64,000 bases of DNA, from assembly GCF_002009175.1 (NCBI RefSeq), contig NZ_CP018047.1, positions 3,782,001 through 3,846,000 on the forward strand. Reading direction: 5' to 3'. Positions 50,384-59,047 of the stretch are shown one piece after another. The translations under genes were made by a program, and so were the position numbers. Positions within the stretch are counted from its first letter, which is position 1, and each line of letters starts with the position of its first letter. Source of the DNA: Streptomyces niveus. GTDB taxonomy: Bacteria; Actinomycetota; Actinomycetes; Streptomycetales; Streptomycetaceae. Under the pieces are notes generated by a model. The model saw only the letters and a program-made list of their open reading frames with translations, did no database searches and had not been told where the DNA came from.

Positions 50384-51628
50384 ATGCGCACCTACCGGGA
50401 GCTCTTCCGTACGAAGGAGTTCACTCCCCTCTTCCTGACGTCCGCCGCGCACGTCGGCGCCCAGACCGTGAGCGGACTCGCCCTCGGCACGCTCGTCTTC
50501 GACGCGACCGGTTCGCCGCTGCTCTCCGCGCTCGCCATGTTCGGCCCCTCCCTCGCCCAGGTGATCGGCGCGACCACGCTGCTCTCGGCGGCCGACCGGC
50601 TGGCGCCGCGCGCCACGCTGTCCACCGTCGCGTTCGTCTTCGCCCTCGGTACGGCCGTCACGGCCCTGCCCGGCCTGCCGATCGCCGCTGCCCTCGCGAT
50701 CGTCCTCGGCCTCGGTGTGGTCTCCGCGCTCGGCGGCGGGGTACGGCTCGGGCTCCTCAACGAGATCCTTTCCACCGAGGGCTATCTGCTCGGGCGCTCC
50801 ACGCTCAACATGTCGAGCGGCCTGATGCAGATCGGCGGGTTCGCGACCGGCGGCGTGCTGCTGACGGTCCTGTCCCCGCGCGGCACGCTGCTGACCGGCG
50901 CCGCCCTGTATCTCACCGCCGCGACCGTGGCCCGGCTCGGCCTCAGTAGGAGGCCACCGCGGGCGACCGGCCGCCCGTCGATCTCCACGACCCGGCGGAA
51001 CAACGCGCTCCTGTGGGCGTCCCCGCCCCGCCGTCGTGTGTTCCTGGGTCTGTGGGTGCCCAACGGGCTGGTGGTGGGCTGCGAATCCCTGTACGTGCCG
51101 TACGCGCCGCAGCACGCGGGCATCCTGTTCGCCGCAGGGGCGGCCGGCATGCTGACGGGCGACATCCTGATCGGCCGCTTCGTACCCCGCCGCCGGCGGA
51201 CACACCTGGCCGTCCCGCTGTTGCTGCTGCTCGCCGCGCCGCACCTGCTCTTCGTCCTGGGGCCGCCACTGCCGCTCGCCCTGGCCGCCGTCATGCTCGC
51301 CACCGTCGGCTACGCGGCGAGTCTGGTCCTCCAGGAGCGCCTGATGGAGCTGACCCCGGAGGCACTGAGCGGGCACGCGCTCGGGCTGCACTCCGCGGGC
51401 ATGCTCACCATGCAGGGCGTGTGCGCGCTCCTGGCGGGCGCGGTGGCCGAACTGACCTCGCCCGCGACGGGGATCACGGTGCTCGCGACGGCCTCCCTGA
51501 CGGTCACTCTCGCGCTGACGCGCGGGCTGCGGGCGGGAGGGGCGGCGGAGGGCTCTGTCGTCCGTACGCGTGCAGGTGACGCCGTTCCGCCGTCCCCCGG
51601 CACCCCGGTGGGTACGGATCCGGCATGA
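50384..51628 (+). CDS. MFS transporter
   Basis: A 414-residue, 12-helix major facilitator with a short cytoplasmic N-terminus (MRTYRELFRTKEFTPLFLTS). It resembles the efflux MFS proteins paired with ArsR/DUF5937 regulators in Streptomyces. The substrate is unknown; efflux of a toxic small molecule relieving the divergent repressor is a reasonable inference. The stop overlaps the ATG of the LURP-one gene (ATGA at 51625-51628). Confidence 0.88.
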   Translation: MRTYRELFRTKEFTPLFLTSAAHVGAQTVSGLALGTLVFDATGSPLLSALAMFGPSLAQVIGATTLLSAADRLAPRATLSTVAFVFALGTAVTALPGLPIAAALAIVLGLGVVSALGGGVRLGLLNEILSTEGYLLGRSTLNMSSGLMQIGGFATGGVLLTVLSPRGTLLTGAALYLTAATVARLGLSRRPPRATGRPSISTTRRNNALLWASPPRRRVFLGLWVPNGLVVGCESLYVPYAPQHAGILFAAGAAGMLTGDILIGRFVPRRRRTHLAVPLLLLLAAPHLLFVLGPPLPLALAAVMLATVGYAASLVLQERLMELTPEALSGHALGLHSAGMLTMQGVCALLAGAVAELTSPATGITVLATASLTVTLALTRGLRAGGAAEGSVVRTRAGDAVPPSPGTPVGTDPA

Positions 51629-52119
51629 AGTACTTGGTGCGCGACAAGATCTTCGCCATCGGCGACGACTACTGGATCGAGGACGAGCAGGGCCGGCAGG
51701 CCTTCCTCGTGGACGGAAAGGCGCTGCGGCTGCGCGACACGCTGGAGCTGAAGGACCCCCAGGGGCGAGTCCTGGTCACGCTCCGTCAGAAGCTGCTCAG
51801 CCTGCGGGACACGATGACGCTCGAACGGGACGGCGAGCCACTGGCCACCATCGTCAAGAAGAAGCTGTCACTGCTCCGCAACCACTACCGGGTCAAACTG
51901 GCCGACGGCACCGAACTGGACGTGAGCGGCCGGATCCTGGACCGCGAGTTCGCGATCGAGTACGACGGCGAACTGCTCGCGCACGTCTCACGCCAATGGT
52001 TCCGGATGCGCGAGACGTACGCCGTGAACGTGATCCGCGACGACGCGGACCCGTCGCTGCTGATCTCGGTGGCGGTGTGTGTGATCCGAATGGCGGAGAA
52101 GGAACGCGAGGGGGACTGA
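51625..52119 (+). CDS. LURP-one-related (Tubby-like fold) family protein
   Basis: A 164-residue protein of the LOR/YxjI family with a 12-stranded Tubby-like barrel: MKYLVRDKIFAIGDDYWIED, LVDGKALRLRDTLELKDPQG, KLLSLRDTMTLERDG and SRQWFRMRETYAVNV. Family members may bind phosphoinositides or act as lipid-associated scaffolds; bacterial roles are unknown. It is translationally coupled to the MFS gene by a 4-bp overlap. Confidence 0.88.
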   Translation: MKYLVRDKIFAIGDDYWIEDEQGRQAFLVDGKALRLRDTLELKDPQGRVLVTLRQKLLSLRDTMTLERDGEPLATIVKKKLSLLRNHYRVKLADGTELDVSGRILDREFAIEYDGELLAHVSRQWFRMRETYAVNVIRDDADPSLLISVAVCVIRMAEKEREGD

Positions 52120-52857
52120 GCGGGGGCGTCCTATTGGCCGCCACGAACCGACGTGCCGGTCTGGGCCACCCGGGGACGGGCGCGTGGCCGTCCATCCGGG
52201 CGGACGGGCGCGCCCGGCGTGTTCACCCCGGGCCGCCCGACTAGCGGGCCACGAATCACCCGCCACGCCAGGCCGGCCACGGCCCGCGTGCTCACAGCCG
52301 GGCCGACCGGCAAGAGCGGAACGACGAACTGACACCCCGGGCGGGGCCGGCCGACGGCGGACGGAGCCATATCGGCCGCCGGGCCGCGCCGGCCAGGCAC
52401 GGCCGGTGTGCTCACAGCCGACCGGGCCGACCCCCAAGAGCAGAACTGACGCCCCCGGAGGGGGCAGACCGAGAGCGGAACACGAATCGCCCGCCGCGCC
52501 GCGCAAGCACGGCCCGCATGTTCGCAGCCAGGCCGGGCCGACCCAAGAGCGGAACGACGAACTGACGACCCGGACGGGGCCAGCCGACGGCGGACGGAGC
52601 CGTACCAGGCGCCCGCGCGGCCCGGGGACGGCCGCGCCCCGCGCGTTCACACCAGGCGGCCCGGCGAGCGCGAAACCGACGAACCGCCCCCCGGAAGGCC
52701 CGCCCGAGAGCGGACGCAAATCGCCAACCGCGCCGGGCAGGCACGGCCCGCGTGCTCACAGCCGGCCGGGCCGACCCGCAAGAGCAGAACTGACGCCCCC
52801 GGAGGGGGCAGGCCGGCGGCGGGCGGAGCCGCGACCGTCCCCCCAACCGCTCGCCGC
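52120..52857. repeat. 738-bp non-coding tract of degenerate ~110-125 bp tandem repeats
   Basis: No gene is convincing here. A motif reading GCACGGCCCGCGTGCTCACA recurs with GTGCTCACAG-like cores near 52288, 52408, 52518, 52642 and 52752 (periods about 120, 110, 124, 110) and a partial one near 52219. Each unit continues with a GCAAGAGCGGAACGACGAAC-like block and a small CCCCC/GGGGG hairpin (52451-52466, 52795-52809). This family differs from the GATTGAGGAC repeats. Open frames across it are repetitive Arg/Gly/Pro artefacts. Confidence 0.7.
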
Positions 52858-53670
52858 TCAGCGGTGCGGGGCCGTCACGCCCAGGAGGCGGTCCTTCAGG
52901 ACAGGGAACTGGTCGCGCGTCGTCTCGACCTTCGACAGGTCGAAGTCGACCGTCAGGACCTCCTCGCCCGGCCCCGCCTCCGCCAGCACCTCACCCCACG
53001 GGTCGACCACGATGCTGTGCCCCGACTGCTCCACCCCGGCGTGCGTCCCGGCCGTCGAGCAGGCCAGCACGTACGACTGGTTCTCCACCGCGCGCGCCTG
53101 CGCCAGCAGCGTCCAGTGCGCCCGGCGGCGGGCCGGCCAGCCCGCCGGGACCACGAAGACCTGCGCGCCCTCGTCCAGCAGCCCCCGGAACAGCTCCGGG
53201 AACCGCAGGTCGTAGCAGGTGGCCAGGCCCAGCACCGCGTCCGGCAGCGTGACGGTCGCCAGCTCGTCGCCCGCGCCCATCAGCGTCGCCTCGCCCTTGT
53301 CGAAGCCGAAGCGGTGGATCTTCCGGTACGAGCGCGCGAGTGCGCCGTCCGGGGAGATGACCAGCGCGGTGTTGTAGAGGTCGGCCGCGCCGTCCAGGAC
53401 CGCCTCGGGGGCGCGTTCCACGATGGACCCGGCGTGCAGCCAGACACCCGCGTCGCGCGCCGCCTCCGACATCGCCCGGAACGTCGGGCCGTCCAGCGTC
53501 TCCGCCTCGGCGGCGAACGACTCGTACGCGAAAGCACCCACCGGCCACAGCTCGGGCAGGACCACCAGATCCGCGCCCCGCTGCTCCCGTACCAGCGAAG
53601 CCGCGCGCTCTCTACGGGAATTGACCGATTCGTCCGGGTCTACTGCGATCTGGATGAGGGAGGCGCGCAC
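52858..53670 (-). CDS. Carbon-nitrogen hydrolase (nitrilase superfamily amidase)
   Basis: A 270-residue nitrilase-fold hydrolase with an intact Glu-Lys-Cys triad: LVVLPELWPVG, YRKIHRFGFDKGE and ATCYDLRFPELFR. The sequence is closest in style to omega-amidase / Nit-type enzymes and amidohydrolases of small amides. Start is placed at a GTG (53670, giving VRASLIQIAVDPDESV) where family similarity begins; an upstream frame to 53745 is open but non-conserved. It is convergent with the repeat tract and divergent from the mycothiol-dependent gene. Confidence 0.9.
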   Translation of the reverse strand: MRASLIQIAVDPDESVNSRRERAASLVREQRGADLVVLPELWPVGAFAYESFAAEAETLDGPTFRAMSEAARDAGVWLHAGSIVERAPEAVLDGAADLYNTALVISPDGALARSYRKIHRFGFDKGEATLMGAGDELATVTLPDAVLGLATCYDLRFPELFRGLLDEGAQVFVVPAGWPARRRAHWTLLAQARAVENQSYVLACSTAGTHAGVEQSGHSIVVDPWGEVLAEAGPGEEVLTVDFDLSKVETTRDQFPVLKDRLLGVTAPHR

Positions 53671-53847
53671 ACTACCACCGTCCTGGCATTCGAGCCGTCT
53701 ACACGGGCCTACGATCGTCACACGAAAGCACTGCCGGGGTGCCAACGGGCAGCGTAACTTAGGCTCTCGAACCTCCCACGCAGCCCACAGCCCGCCGCCC
53801 GCAGCCAGCAGCCCAGCCCGCTAACCGCAGAACCGTCGAGGGGTCCC

Positions 53848-54672
53848 GTGACCGTCCATCCCAGCCTTCAGAACTACGCCGATGCCTGGTCCCACTCCAT
53901 TGAAGCCATAGCCGAGCTGGTCCAGCCACTCGTCGAGGGCGAGTGGAACCGGCGCACGCCGTGCCCCGGCTGGTCGGTGCGGGACATCGTCTCGCACGTC
54001 ATCGGTCTCGAATGCGAAATGCTCGGGGACCCGCGCCCCATCCACACGCTGCCGCGCGACCTGTACCACGTACAGAGCGAGATCTCCCGTTACATGGAGA
54101 TGCAGGTGGACGTACGGCGCCACCACACCGCTCCGGAGATGACCTCCGAGCTCGAATACACGATCATCCGGCGCAACCGCCAGCTGCGGAACGAGAACCG
54201 CGCGCCCGACGCCATGGTCCGCGCGCCCCTCGGCACCCAGCAGACCCTCGAACAGGCCATGCGGACCCGCGCGTTCGACATCTGGGTGCACGAGCAGGAT
54301 CTGCGTACGACGCTGAGCAGGCCCGGCAACCTCGACTCGGGCGGTGCGCTGGTCACACGCGACGTCCTCCTCGAAGCCCTCCCGAAGGTCGTCGCGAAGG
54401 ACGCGGGCGCGCCGCCGAACACGGCGATCGTCTTCGACGTGAACGGTCCCGTCGAGTTCCTGCGGACGGTCCGCGTCGACGCGGACGGCCGCGGCAGGAT
54501 AGACGGCTCCCCCTCGCTCGGCCCCGCGGTGACGCTCACGATGGACTGGGAGACGTACTTCCGGCTGGCGTGCGGGCGGGTACGGGCCGCCGCGGTGCCG
54601 GACCGCATCAAGACGGACGGCGACGCGGACCTGGCGGCGGCGATCCTGCGGGAGTTCGCGGTCACGCAGTAG
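53848..54672 (+). CDS. Maleylpyruvate isomerase family (mycothiol-dependent, DinB-like) protein
   Basis: A 274-residue protein with a DinB/MDMPI N-terminal domain (WNRRTPCPGWSVRDIVSHVI, about 33-52; WVHEQDLRTTL near 149-159) supplying the conserved His metal ligands, and an SCP-like C-terminal domain. The family includes the mycothiol-dependent maleylpyruvate isomerase; most members are probably mycothiol S-transferases of unknown substrate, consistent with an actinomycete. GTG start at 53848. Confidence 0.87.
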   Translation: MTVHPSLQNYADAWSHSIEAIAELVQPLVEGEWNRRTPCPGWSVRDIVSHVIGLECEMLGDPRPIHTLPRDLYHVQSEISRYMEMQVDVRRHHTAPEMTSELEYTIIRRNRQLRNENRAPDAMVRAPLGTQQTLEQAMRTRAFDIWVHEQDLRTTLSRPGNLDSGGALVTRDVLLEALPKVVAKDAGAPPNTAIVFDVNGPVEFLRTVRVDADGRGRIDGSPSLGPAVTLTMDWETYFRLACGRVRAAAVPDRIKTDGDADLAAAILREFAVTQ

Positions 54673-54710
54673 CGCCGCCTCCTTACGTAGACGTAGACGC
54701 AGCTCGGCGC

Positions 54711-56102
54711 TCAGGCGGGTACGTGCACGGCCTCCACCCGGCTCGCCACCAGCCGCTCACGCTCCCGCCGCGCCGTGCGCGCCCGCAGCCGCAGGATCTG
54801 GACGATCCCGAGCGCTTCGAGGACGAAGACGGAGGAGAACGCGACGCGGTAGTTGCCGCCGGTCGCGTCGAGCAGCACGCCGACCGCGAGCAGCGTCGTC
54901 ATCGAGGCCACGAAACCGCCCATGTTGACGATGCCGGAGGCGGTGCCCTGACGGGCCGGCGGGTTCGCGGGCCGCGCGAAGTCGAAGCCGATCATCGAGG
55001 CGGGTCCGCACGCGCCGAGGACGACGCAGAGCGTGATCAGCAGCCACATCGGCGCGTGGGGGCCCGGGTGGGCGAGCGTCGACGCCCACACGAGCGCGGT
55101 CACGCCGACCGTGCCGAGTGCCAGCGGGGCCCTCGCGGCGTGGTGGCGGGCGATGATCTGCCCGTAGACGAGCCCGATCACCATGTTGACGAGGACGATC
55201 AGGGTGAGCAGATCGCCCGCCGTGGCACGGGACTGGCCCTGGGCCTCGACGAGGAACGGCAGGCCCCACAGCAGCAGGAAGACCATGGCGGGGAACTGGG
55301 TGGTGAAGTGCACCCAGAGCCCCAGCCGGGTGCCGGGCTCCCGCCACGACTCGGCTATCTGCCTCCGTACATAGGTCGCGCCGGCGTGCTCGGACGGCGG
55401 CGGTTCGTGACCCTCGGGGTGGTTCTTGAGGAAGAACAGCATCAGTACGAGGACGACGACACCGGCCATGGAGCTGCCGACGAACGTCGCGGTCCAGCCG
55501 AGGTCGCTCAGCAGCCGGGCGATGACGAGGGTGGAGACCAGATTGCCCGCCATCCCGAACAGCCCGGTGAACTGGGCTATCAGCGGCCCCTGGCGGGCGG
55601 GGAACCAGTGGGCGCCCAGACGGAGCACGGCGATGAAGGTCATCGCGTCACCGCAGCCGAGGAGCGCGCGGGCGGCGAGCGCCGTGCCGTACGAGGGGGC
55701 GAGGGCGAAGCCGAGCTGGCCGATGGTGAAGAGCGTCACGCCGATGGTGAGGACCCTGCGGGTGCCGAGCCGGTCGACCATGAGGCCGACGGGTATCTGC
55801 ATCCCGGCGTAGACGAGGAGCTGGAGGATCGAGAACGTGGAGAGGGCGGAGGCGTTGACGTCGAAGCGGTCGGCGGCGTCGAGCCCGGCGACGCCCAGGC
55901 TCGTACGGAAGATGACGGCGACGAAGTAGACGGCGACACCGACGCTCCACACGGCGACGGCGCGCCGGCCGCCGGGCGGGTCACCGGGGAGGGTGAGGGC
56001 GGGAACACGCCCTGACGGCCCGGCGGGTCCAGCGGGTCCGGAAGGCCCATCGGGTTCAACGGGGTCGGAAGGCCCGGAGGGTCCCGAGGGTCCCGTACTC
56101 AC
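54711..56102 (-). CDS. MFS transporter with collagen-like N-terminus
   Basis: A 463-residue, 12-helix MFS protein. The first about 30 residues are Gly-Pro-X triplets (GPSGPSGPSDP, GPSGPAGPAGPSG), unusual for a transporter and probably a flexible cytoplasmic tail. The helices and VSTLVIARLLSDLGWTATF-type loops follow. The GTG start overlaps the GntR stop (GTGA at 56099-56102), so the pair is translationally coupled and the regulator probably controls the transporter. An organic-acid substrate would fit the FCD-type regulator. Confidence 0.88.
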   Translation of the reverse strand: MSTGPSGPSGPSDPVEPDGPSGPAGPAGPSGRVPALTLPGDPPGGRRAVAVWSVGVAVYFVAVIFRTSLGVAGLDAADRFDVNASALSTFSILQLLVYAGMQIPVGLMVDRLGTRRVLTIGVTLFTIGQLGFALAPSYGTALAARALLGCGDAMTFIAVLRLGAHWFPARQGPLIAQFTGLFGMAGNLVSTLVIARLLSDLGWTATFVGSSMAGVVVLVLMLFFLKNHPEGHEPPPSEHAGATYVRRQIAESWREPGTRLGLWVHFTTQFPAMVFLLLWGLPFLVEAQGQSRATAGDLLTLIVLVNMVIGLVYGQIIARHHAARAPLALGTVGVTALVWASTLAHPGPHAPMWLLITLCVVLGACGPASMIGFDFARPANPPARQGTASGIVNMGGFVASMTTLLAVGVLLDATGGNYRVAFSSVFVLEALGIVQILRLRARTARRERERLVASRVEAVHVPA

Positions 56103-56782
56103 CTGGCCTCACCCCGGATGAGCACCTTGACGCGGCTGACATGGGCCCGCACGCACCGCGCGGCGGCCTCCGCGTCACCGGCCCGGATGGCTTCGAGCAG
56201 TTCGGCGTGCTCGGTGATACTCGTCCGTACGCGCTCGGGGTGCGCCTCCATGACGGCGACGCCCATCCTCAACTGCCGGTCCCTGAGCTGGTCGTAGAGC
56301 TTCGACAGGATCTCGTTGCCCGCGTTGCGCACGATCTCTGCGTGGAAGCAGCGGTCGGTGACGGCCACGGCGGCGAGGTCCCCCTCGTCGGCGAGCCGGC
56401 GCTGCTCCTCCAGCAGCTCCTCCAGGCGCGCGACGAGCCGCGCGGACGCGGGGACAGCCTTGCGGGCGGTGAACTCCTCGACCAGCAGGCGCGTTTCGAC
56501 GACATCGGCGATCTCCTGCGCGGAGACGGCGAGGACGAGGGCGCCTTTCTTGGGATAGAGCTTGATCAGCCCCTCGACCTCCAGCTTGAGCAGCGCCTCG
56601 CGTACGGGGGTACGTGACACCCCGACGGCCTCGGCGAGTTCCCCCTCCGTAAGGAGGGTCCCGCCCTGGTAGTGCCGGTCGAGGACACCCTGCTTGATGT
56701 GGCTGTAGACACGGTCGGCGGCGGGAGGCTGTTTCACGGGGACGGCGGGGGAGGTGGCGGCGGGCGCGGCAGGCATGCGCAC
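56099..56782 (-). CDS. GntR-family regulator, FCD (FadR) subgroup
   Basis: A 227-residue regulator. A winged HTH (about 22-85; TEGELAEAVGVSRTPVREAL) is followed by an FCD effector domain (about 95-220) with the metal-binding Asp and His residues in VTDRCFHAEIVRNAGN and ITEHAELLEAI. FCD regulators respond to organic acids and usually repress adjacent catabolic or transport genes. GTG at 56782 or ATG at 56776 begin the protein. A nearby TAAGCT (-10) suggests a leaderless mRNA. Confidence 0.9.
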   Translation of the reverse strand: MRMPAAPAATSPAVPVKQPPAADRVYSHIKQGVLDRHYQGGTLLTEGELAEAVGVSRTPVREALLKLEVEGLIKLYPKKGALVLAVSAQEIADVVETRLLVEEFTARKAVPASARLVARLEELLEEQRRLADEGDLAAVAVTDRCFHAEIVRNAGNEILSKLYDQLRDRQLRMGVAVMEAHPERVRTSITEHAELLEAIRAGDAEAAARCVRAHVSRVKVLIRGEAR

Positions 56783-56787
56783 AGCTT

Positions 56788-56815
56788 AGATACAACAGGC
56801 ATACGACGGGTGTAC
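56788..56815. promoter_or_regulatory. 11-bp-spaced ATAC repeats in the GntR promoter
   Basis: ATAC at 56790-56793, ATAC at 56801-56804 and GTAC at 56812-56815 lie exactly one helical turn apart immediately upstream of the GntR start. They overlap the probable -10/-35 region and could be the autoregulatory operator. Confidence 0.45.
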
Positions 56816-56905
56816 CGTCCACATCGCGGAACAGCGTGAAGGCATACCGAACGACAAATTCTTGGGCGCGCCGTGCATCCCTCCGGAGGGTTCGCGCGTC
56901 TTTCA

Positions 56906-56947
56906 GTGGACTCCTCTTTTCCGCGAAACGTGCGAATCGGAGTCCAC
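56906..56947. promoter_or_regulatory. Stem-loop in the 5' region of the D-Ala-D-Ala carboxypeptidase gene
   Basis: GTGGACTCC (56906-56914) and GGAGTCCAC (56939-56947) are perfect arms around 24 nt that include TTTTCCGCGAAA. It lies 42 bp before the start, so it is either a leader structure or an operator. A CCCTCCGGAGGG palindrome precedes it at about 56878-56889. No known riboswitch consensus was recognised. Confidence 0.5.
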
Positions 56948-56988
56948 ATCACGTTAAACCAACGCATTTGCGACATCGGAGCGTTCCT

Positions 56989-57960
56989 TTGATAACCAGT
57001 CTCCCGGGCGTGCGCAGAAACGTGCGTAGAACCGCTGTGGTCGCCTTCACCGCCGGCGCCATGCTGACGGGCTCGGCCCTGGTCGCCCCCGCGACCATGG
57101 CGGCCGAGTCCGCGCCGGCGGCCGCCGCCGCCGTGCCGACGATCTCGGCCAAGGGCGCCTTCCTGCTGGACGACGCCACCGGCAAGGTCCGCTACAGCAA
57201 GACCGCGGACACCCGCCGCCAGATGGCCAGCACCACCAAGATCATGACCGCGGCCGTCGTGCTCAACACCAAGGGCATCGACCTCAACCGCAAGGTCACC
57301 ATCAAGCAGACCTACCGCGACTACGTGGCGCGGGAAGGCGCGAGCACCGCGGACCTGCGCACCGGCGACAAGGTGACGATCCGTCAGCTCATCTACGGCC
57401 TGATGCTCCCCTCCGGCTGCGACGCGGCGTACGCCCTCGCGGACGCCATCGGCACGGGCTCCACGGTCGCGGCGCGCAAGAAGTCGTTCATCTCGAAGAT
57501 GAACGCGAAGGCGACCGAACTGGGCCTGAAGAACACCAAGTTCGACTCCTTCGACGGCATATCGCAGGCCGGCAACAACTACACGACCCCGCGTGACCTG
57601 GCGACGATCGCCCGGTACGCGATGAAGAGTTCCACGCTCCGTACGGTGGTCAAGGCGAAGAGCATCAAGACGGCGGCGACCAGCAGCACGGGCGGGACGC
57701 GCACTTACACCTGGTACAACACGAACCAGCTGCTCGGCTCGTACTCGGGCGCCATCGGCGTCAAGACCGGCACCGGCACGGCCGCCGGGCCCTGCCTGAT
57801 CTTCGCCGCCACCCGTAACGGAAAGACGCACATCGGCGTCATCCTGAACGGCAAGGACCGCTACACCGACGCGGCGAAGCTTCTCGACTACTACTCCGGC
57901 GCGTCTGCCGCGAAGACGATGAAGCTCCGCCAGCTTCCGGCGGGCGCCGAGCGCGACTGA
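56989..57960 (+). CDS. D-alanyl-D-alanine carboxypeptidase (PBP5/S11 family)
   Basis: A 323-residue exported serine peptidase that trims peptidoglycan pentapeptides. The signal peptide is RRTAVVAFTAGAMLTGSALV. Catalytic motifs: SxxK in MASTTKIMTA, the second motif reads SGC (LPSGCDAAYAL) instead of SxN, and KTG in GVKTGTGTAAG. The SGC variant is seen in many actinobacterial members. The start is a TTG at 56989, chosen for the GGAGCG ribosome site 6 bp upstream. No C-terminal membrane anchor is evident, so it may be secreted. Confidence 0.88.
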   Translation: MITSLPGVRRNVRRTAVVAFTAGAMLTGSALVAPATMAAESAPAAAAAVPTISAKGAFLLDDATGKVRYSKTADTRRQMASTTKIMTAAVVLNTKGIDLNRKVTIKQTYRDYVAREGASTADLRTGDKVTIRQLIYGLMLPSGCDAAYALADAIGTGSTVAARKKSFISKMNAKATELGLKNTKFDSFDGISQAGNNYTTPRDLATIARYAMKSSTLRTVVKAKSIKTAATSSTGGTRTYTWYNTNQLLGSYSGAIGVKTGTGTAAGPCLIFAATRNGKTHIGVILNGKDRYTDAAKLLDYYSGASAAKTMKLRQLPAGAERD

Positions 57961-57985
57961 CCCCCCCTGCGGGATGCGGTAAAGG

Positions 57986-58013
57986 GGCGCGGCCACCGCT
58001 TGGTGGCCGCGCC
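57986..58013. terminator. Terminator hairpin after the carboxypeptidase gene
   Basis: Perfect 12-bp arms GGCGCGGCCACC (57986-57997) and GGTGGCCGCGCC (58002-58013) with tetraloop GCTT, 25 bp after the stop, followed by TTCGCCT. Confidence 0.88.
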
Positions 58014-58076
58014 TTCGCCTCGCCCGGCCCCTGTAGCCTTCCCCGGTCAGGCATCGCGGCGCGAGGAGGAGGACGG

Positions 58077-58895
58077 GTGGCCGGTCAGCGGATCACGACC
58101 CGCAATGCCCGCTTCCAGCAGTGGCACGCGCTGCTCGCCAACCGCAACAAGCGCAAGCGCCAGAACGAGTTCCTCGTCCAGGGCGTGCGGCCCATCACGA
58201 TGGCCGTCGAGCACGGATGGAACGTACGCGCCCTGCTGTACGACGCGAGCCGCCCGCTCTCGCGGTGGGCCGAGGAGTTGCTGCGCGGGATCACCACGGA
58301 CCGGGTCGCGATGGCCCCCGAACTCCTCGCCGAACTGGGCGAACGCACGGACGGCGCCCCCGAGGTCCTGGCCGTGGTCGAGATGCGGCCCGACGACCTG
58401 AGCCGGATCCCCGTCCATGACAACTTCCTGGGCGTACTGTTCGACCGCCCCACCCAGCCCGGCAACATCGGCAGCATCATCCGCTCCGCGGACGCCTTCG
58501 GCGCGGACGGGCTGATCGTCACCGGCCACGCGGCGGATGTCTACGACCCCAAGGCCGTACGCGCCACCACAGGCTCCCTGTTCGCACTCCCGGTCGTCCG
58601 CACCCCGTCGCACCACGAGGTGGCGCAGTGGCTGTCGAAGGAGCGCGCGGAGGGACGACCGGTCGCGGTGGTCGGCACGGACGAGCGTGGCGACGCCGAC
58701 GTCGACCGATTCGACCTCACCCAGCCGGTGTTGCTGCTGATCGGCAACGAGACGACCGGCCTGAGCGCGGGCTGGCGCGAGTTGTGCGACCACATGGTGA
58801 GCATCCCGATGTCGGGCTCGGCCAGCTCCCTGAACGCCTCGAACGCGGCGACGGCAACCCTCTACGAGACAGCCCGCCAACGCCGCGGGGCCTGA
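58077..58895 (+). CDS. TrmH/SpoU-family RNA 2'-O-methyltransferase
   Basis: A 272-residue SPOUT enzyme. An N-terminal substrate-binding domain (NARFQQWHALLANRNKRKRQ, NEFLVQGVRP) precedes the knotted methyltransferase domain with motif 1 TQPGNIGSIIRSADAFG, motif 2 LLLIGNETTGLS and motif 3 IPMSGSASSLNASNAAT. It methylates ribose in rRNA or tRNA; the N-terminus resembles the family that includes thiostrepton-type 23S rRNA methyltransferases, but housekeeping function is more likely. GTG start at 58077 with GAGGAGGAGG upstream. Confidence 0.9.
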   Translation: MAGQRITTRNARFQQWHALLANRNKRKRQNEFLVQGVRPITMAVEHGWNVRALLYDASRPLSRWAEELLRGITTDRVAMAPELLAELGERTDGAPEVLAVVEMRPDDLSRIPVHDNFLGVLFDRPTQPGNIGSIIRSADAFGADGLIVTGHAADVYDPKAVRATTGSLFALPVVRTPSHHEVAQWLSKERAEGRPVAVVGTDERGDADVDRFDLTQPVLLLIGNETTGLSAGWRELCDHMVSIPMSGSASSLNASNAATATLYETARQRRGA

Positions 58896-58995
58896 AGCGC
58901 GCTCGGCCCCAGCCGACAGAAGATCCAGGGCGCGCCATCAGGTTCGACGGGTCGTCCAGCCACGCCTCCTGGCGGCCCCGGGGGCGCGTGGAAGC

Positions 58996-59033
58996 GAAAG
59001 GGTCGCGGCTCCGTGCGGAGTCGCGACCCTTTC
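58996..59033. terminator. Bidirectional terminator between the SpoU gene and bkdC
   Basis: An 18-bp stem (58996-59013 with 59016-59033, one G-T pair; GAAAGGGTCGCG on the outside) lies between convergent genes ending at 58895 and 59048. CCTTTCCT follows on the right. Confidence 0.88.
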
Positions 59034-59047
59034 CTACCGTCCGGTGA

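Noticed and set aside
50400..51391. N-terminal extension of the ArsR-like regulator to 699 residues
   Set aside because: It is antisense to the MFS gene, and the GTG at 50305 with GGGAGG starts the conserved domain.
52120..52857. Arg/Gly-rich coding ORFs on both strands
   Set aside because: They derive from the tandem repeats, lack ribosome sites and show no family resemblance.
56870..56988. c-di-AMP (ydaO-type) riboswitch before the carboxypeptidase gene
   Set aside because: Cell-wall hydrolase genes in Streptomyces often have one, but the conserved ydaO core was not found; only simple stem-loops are visible.
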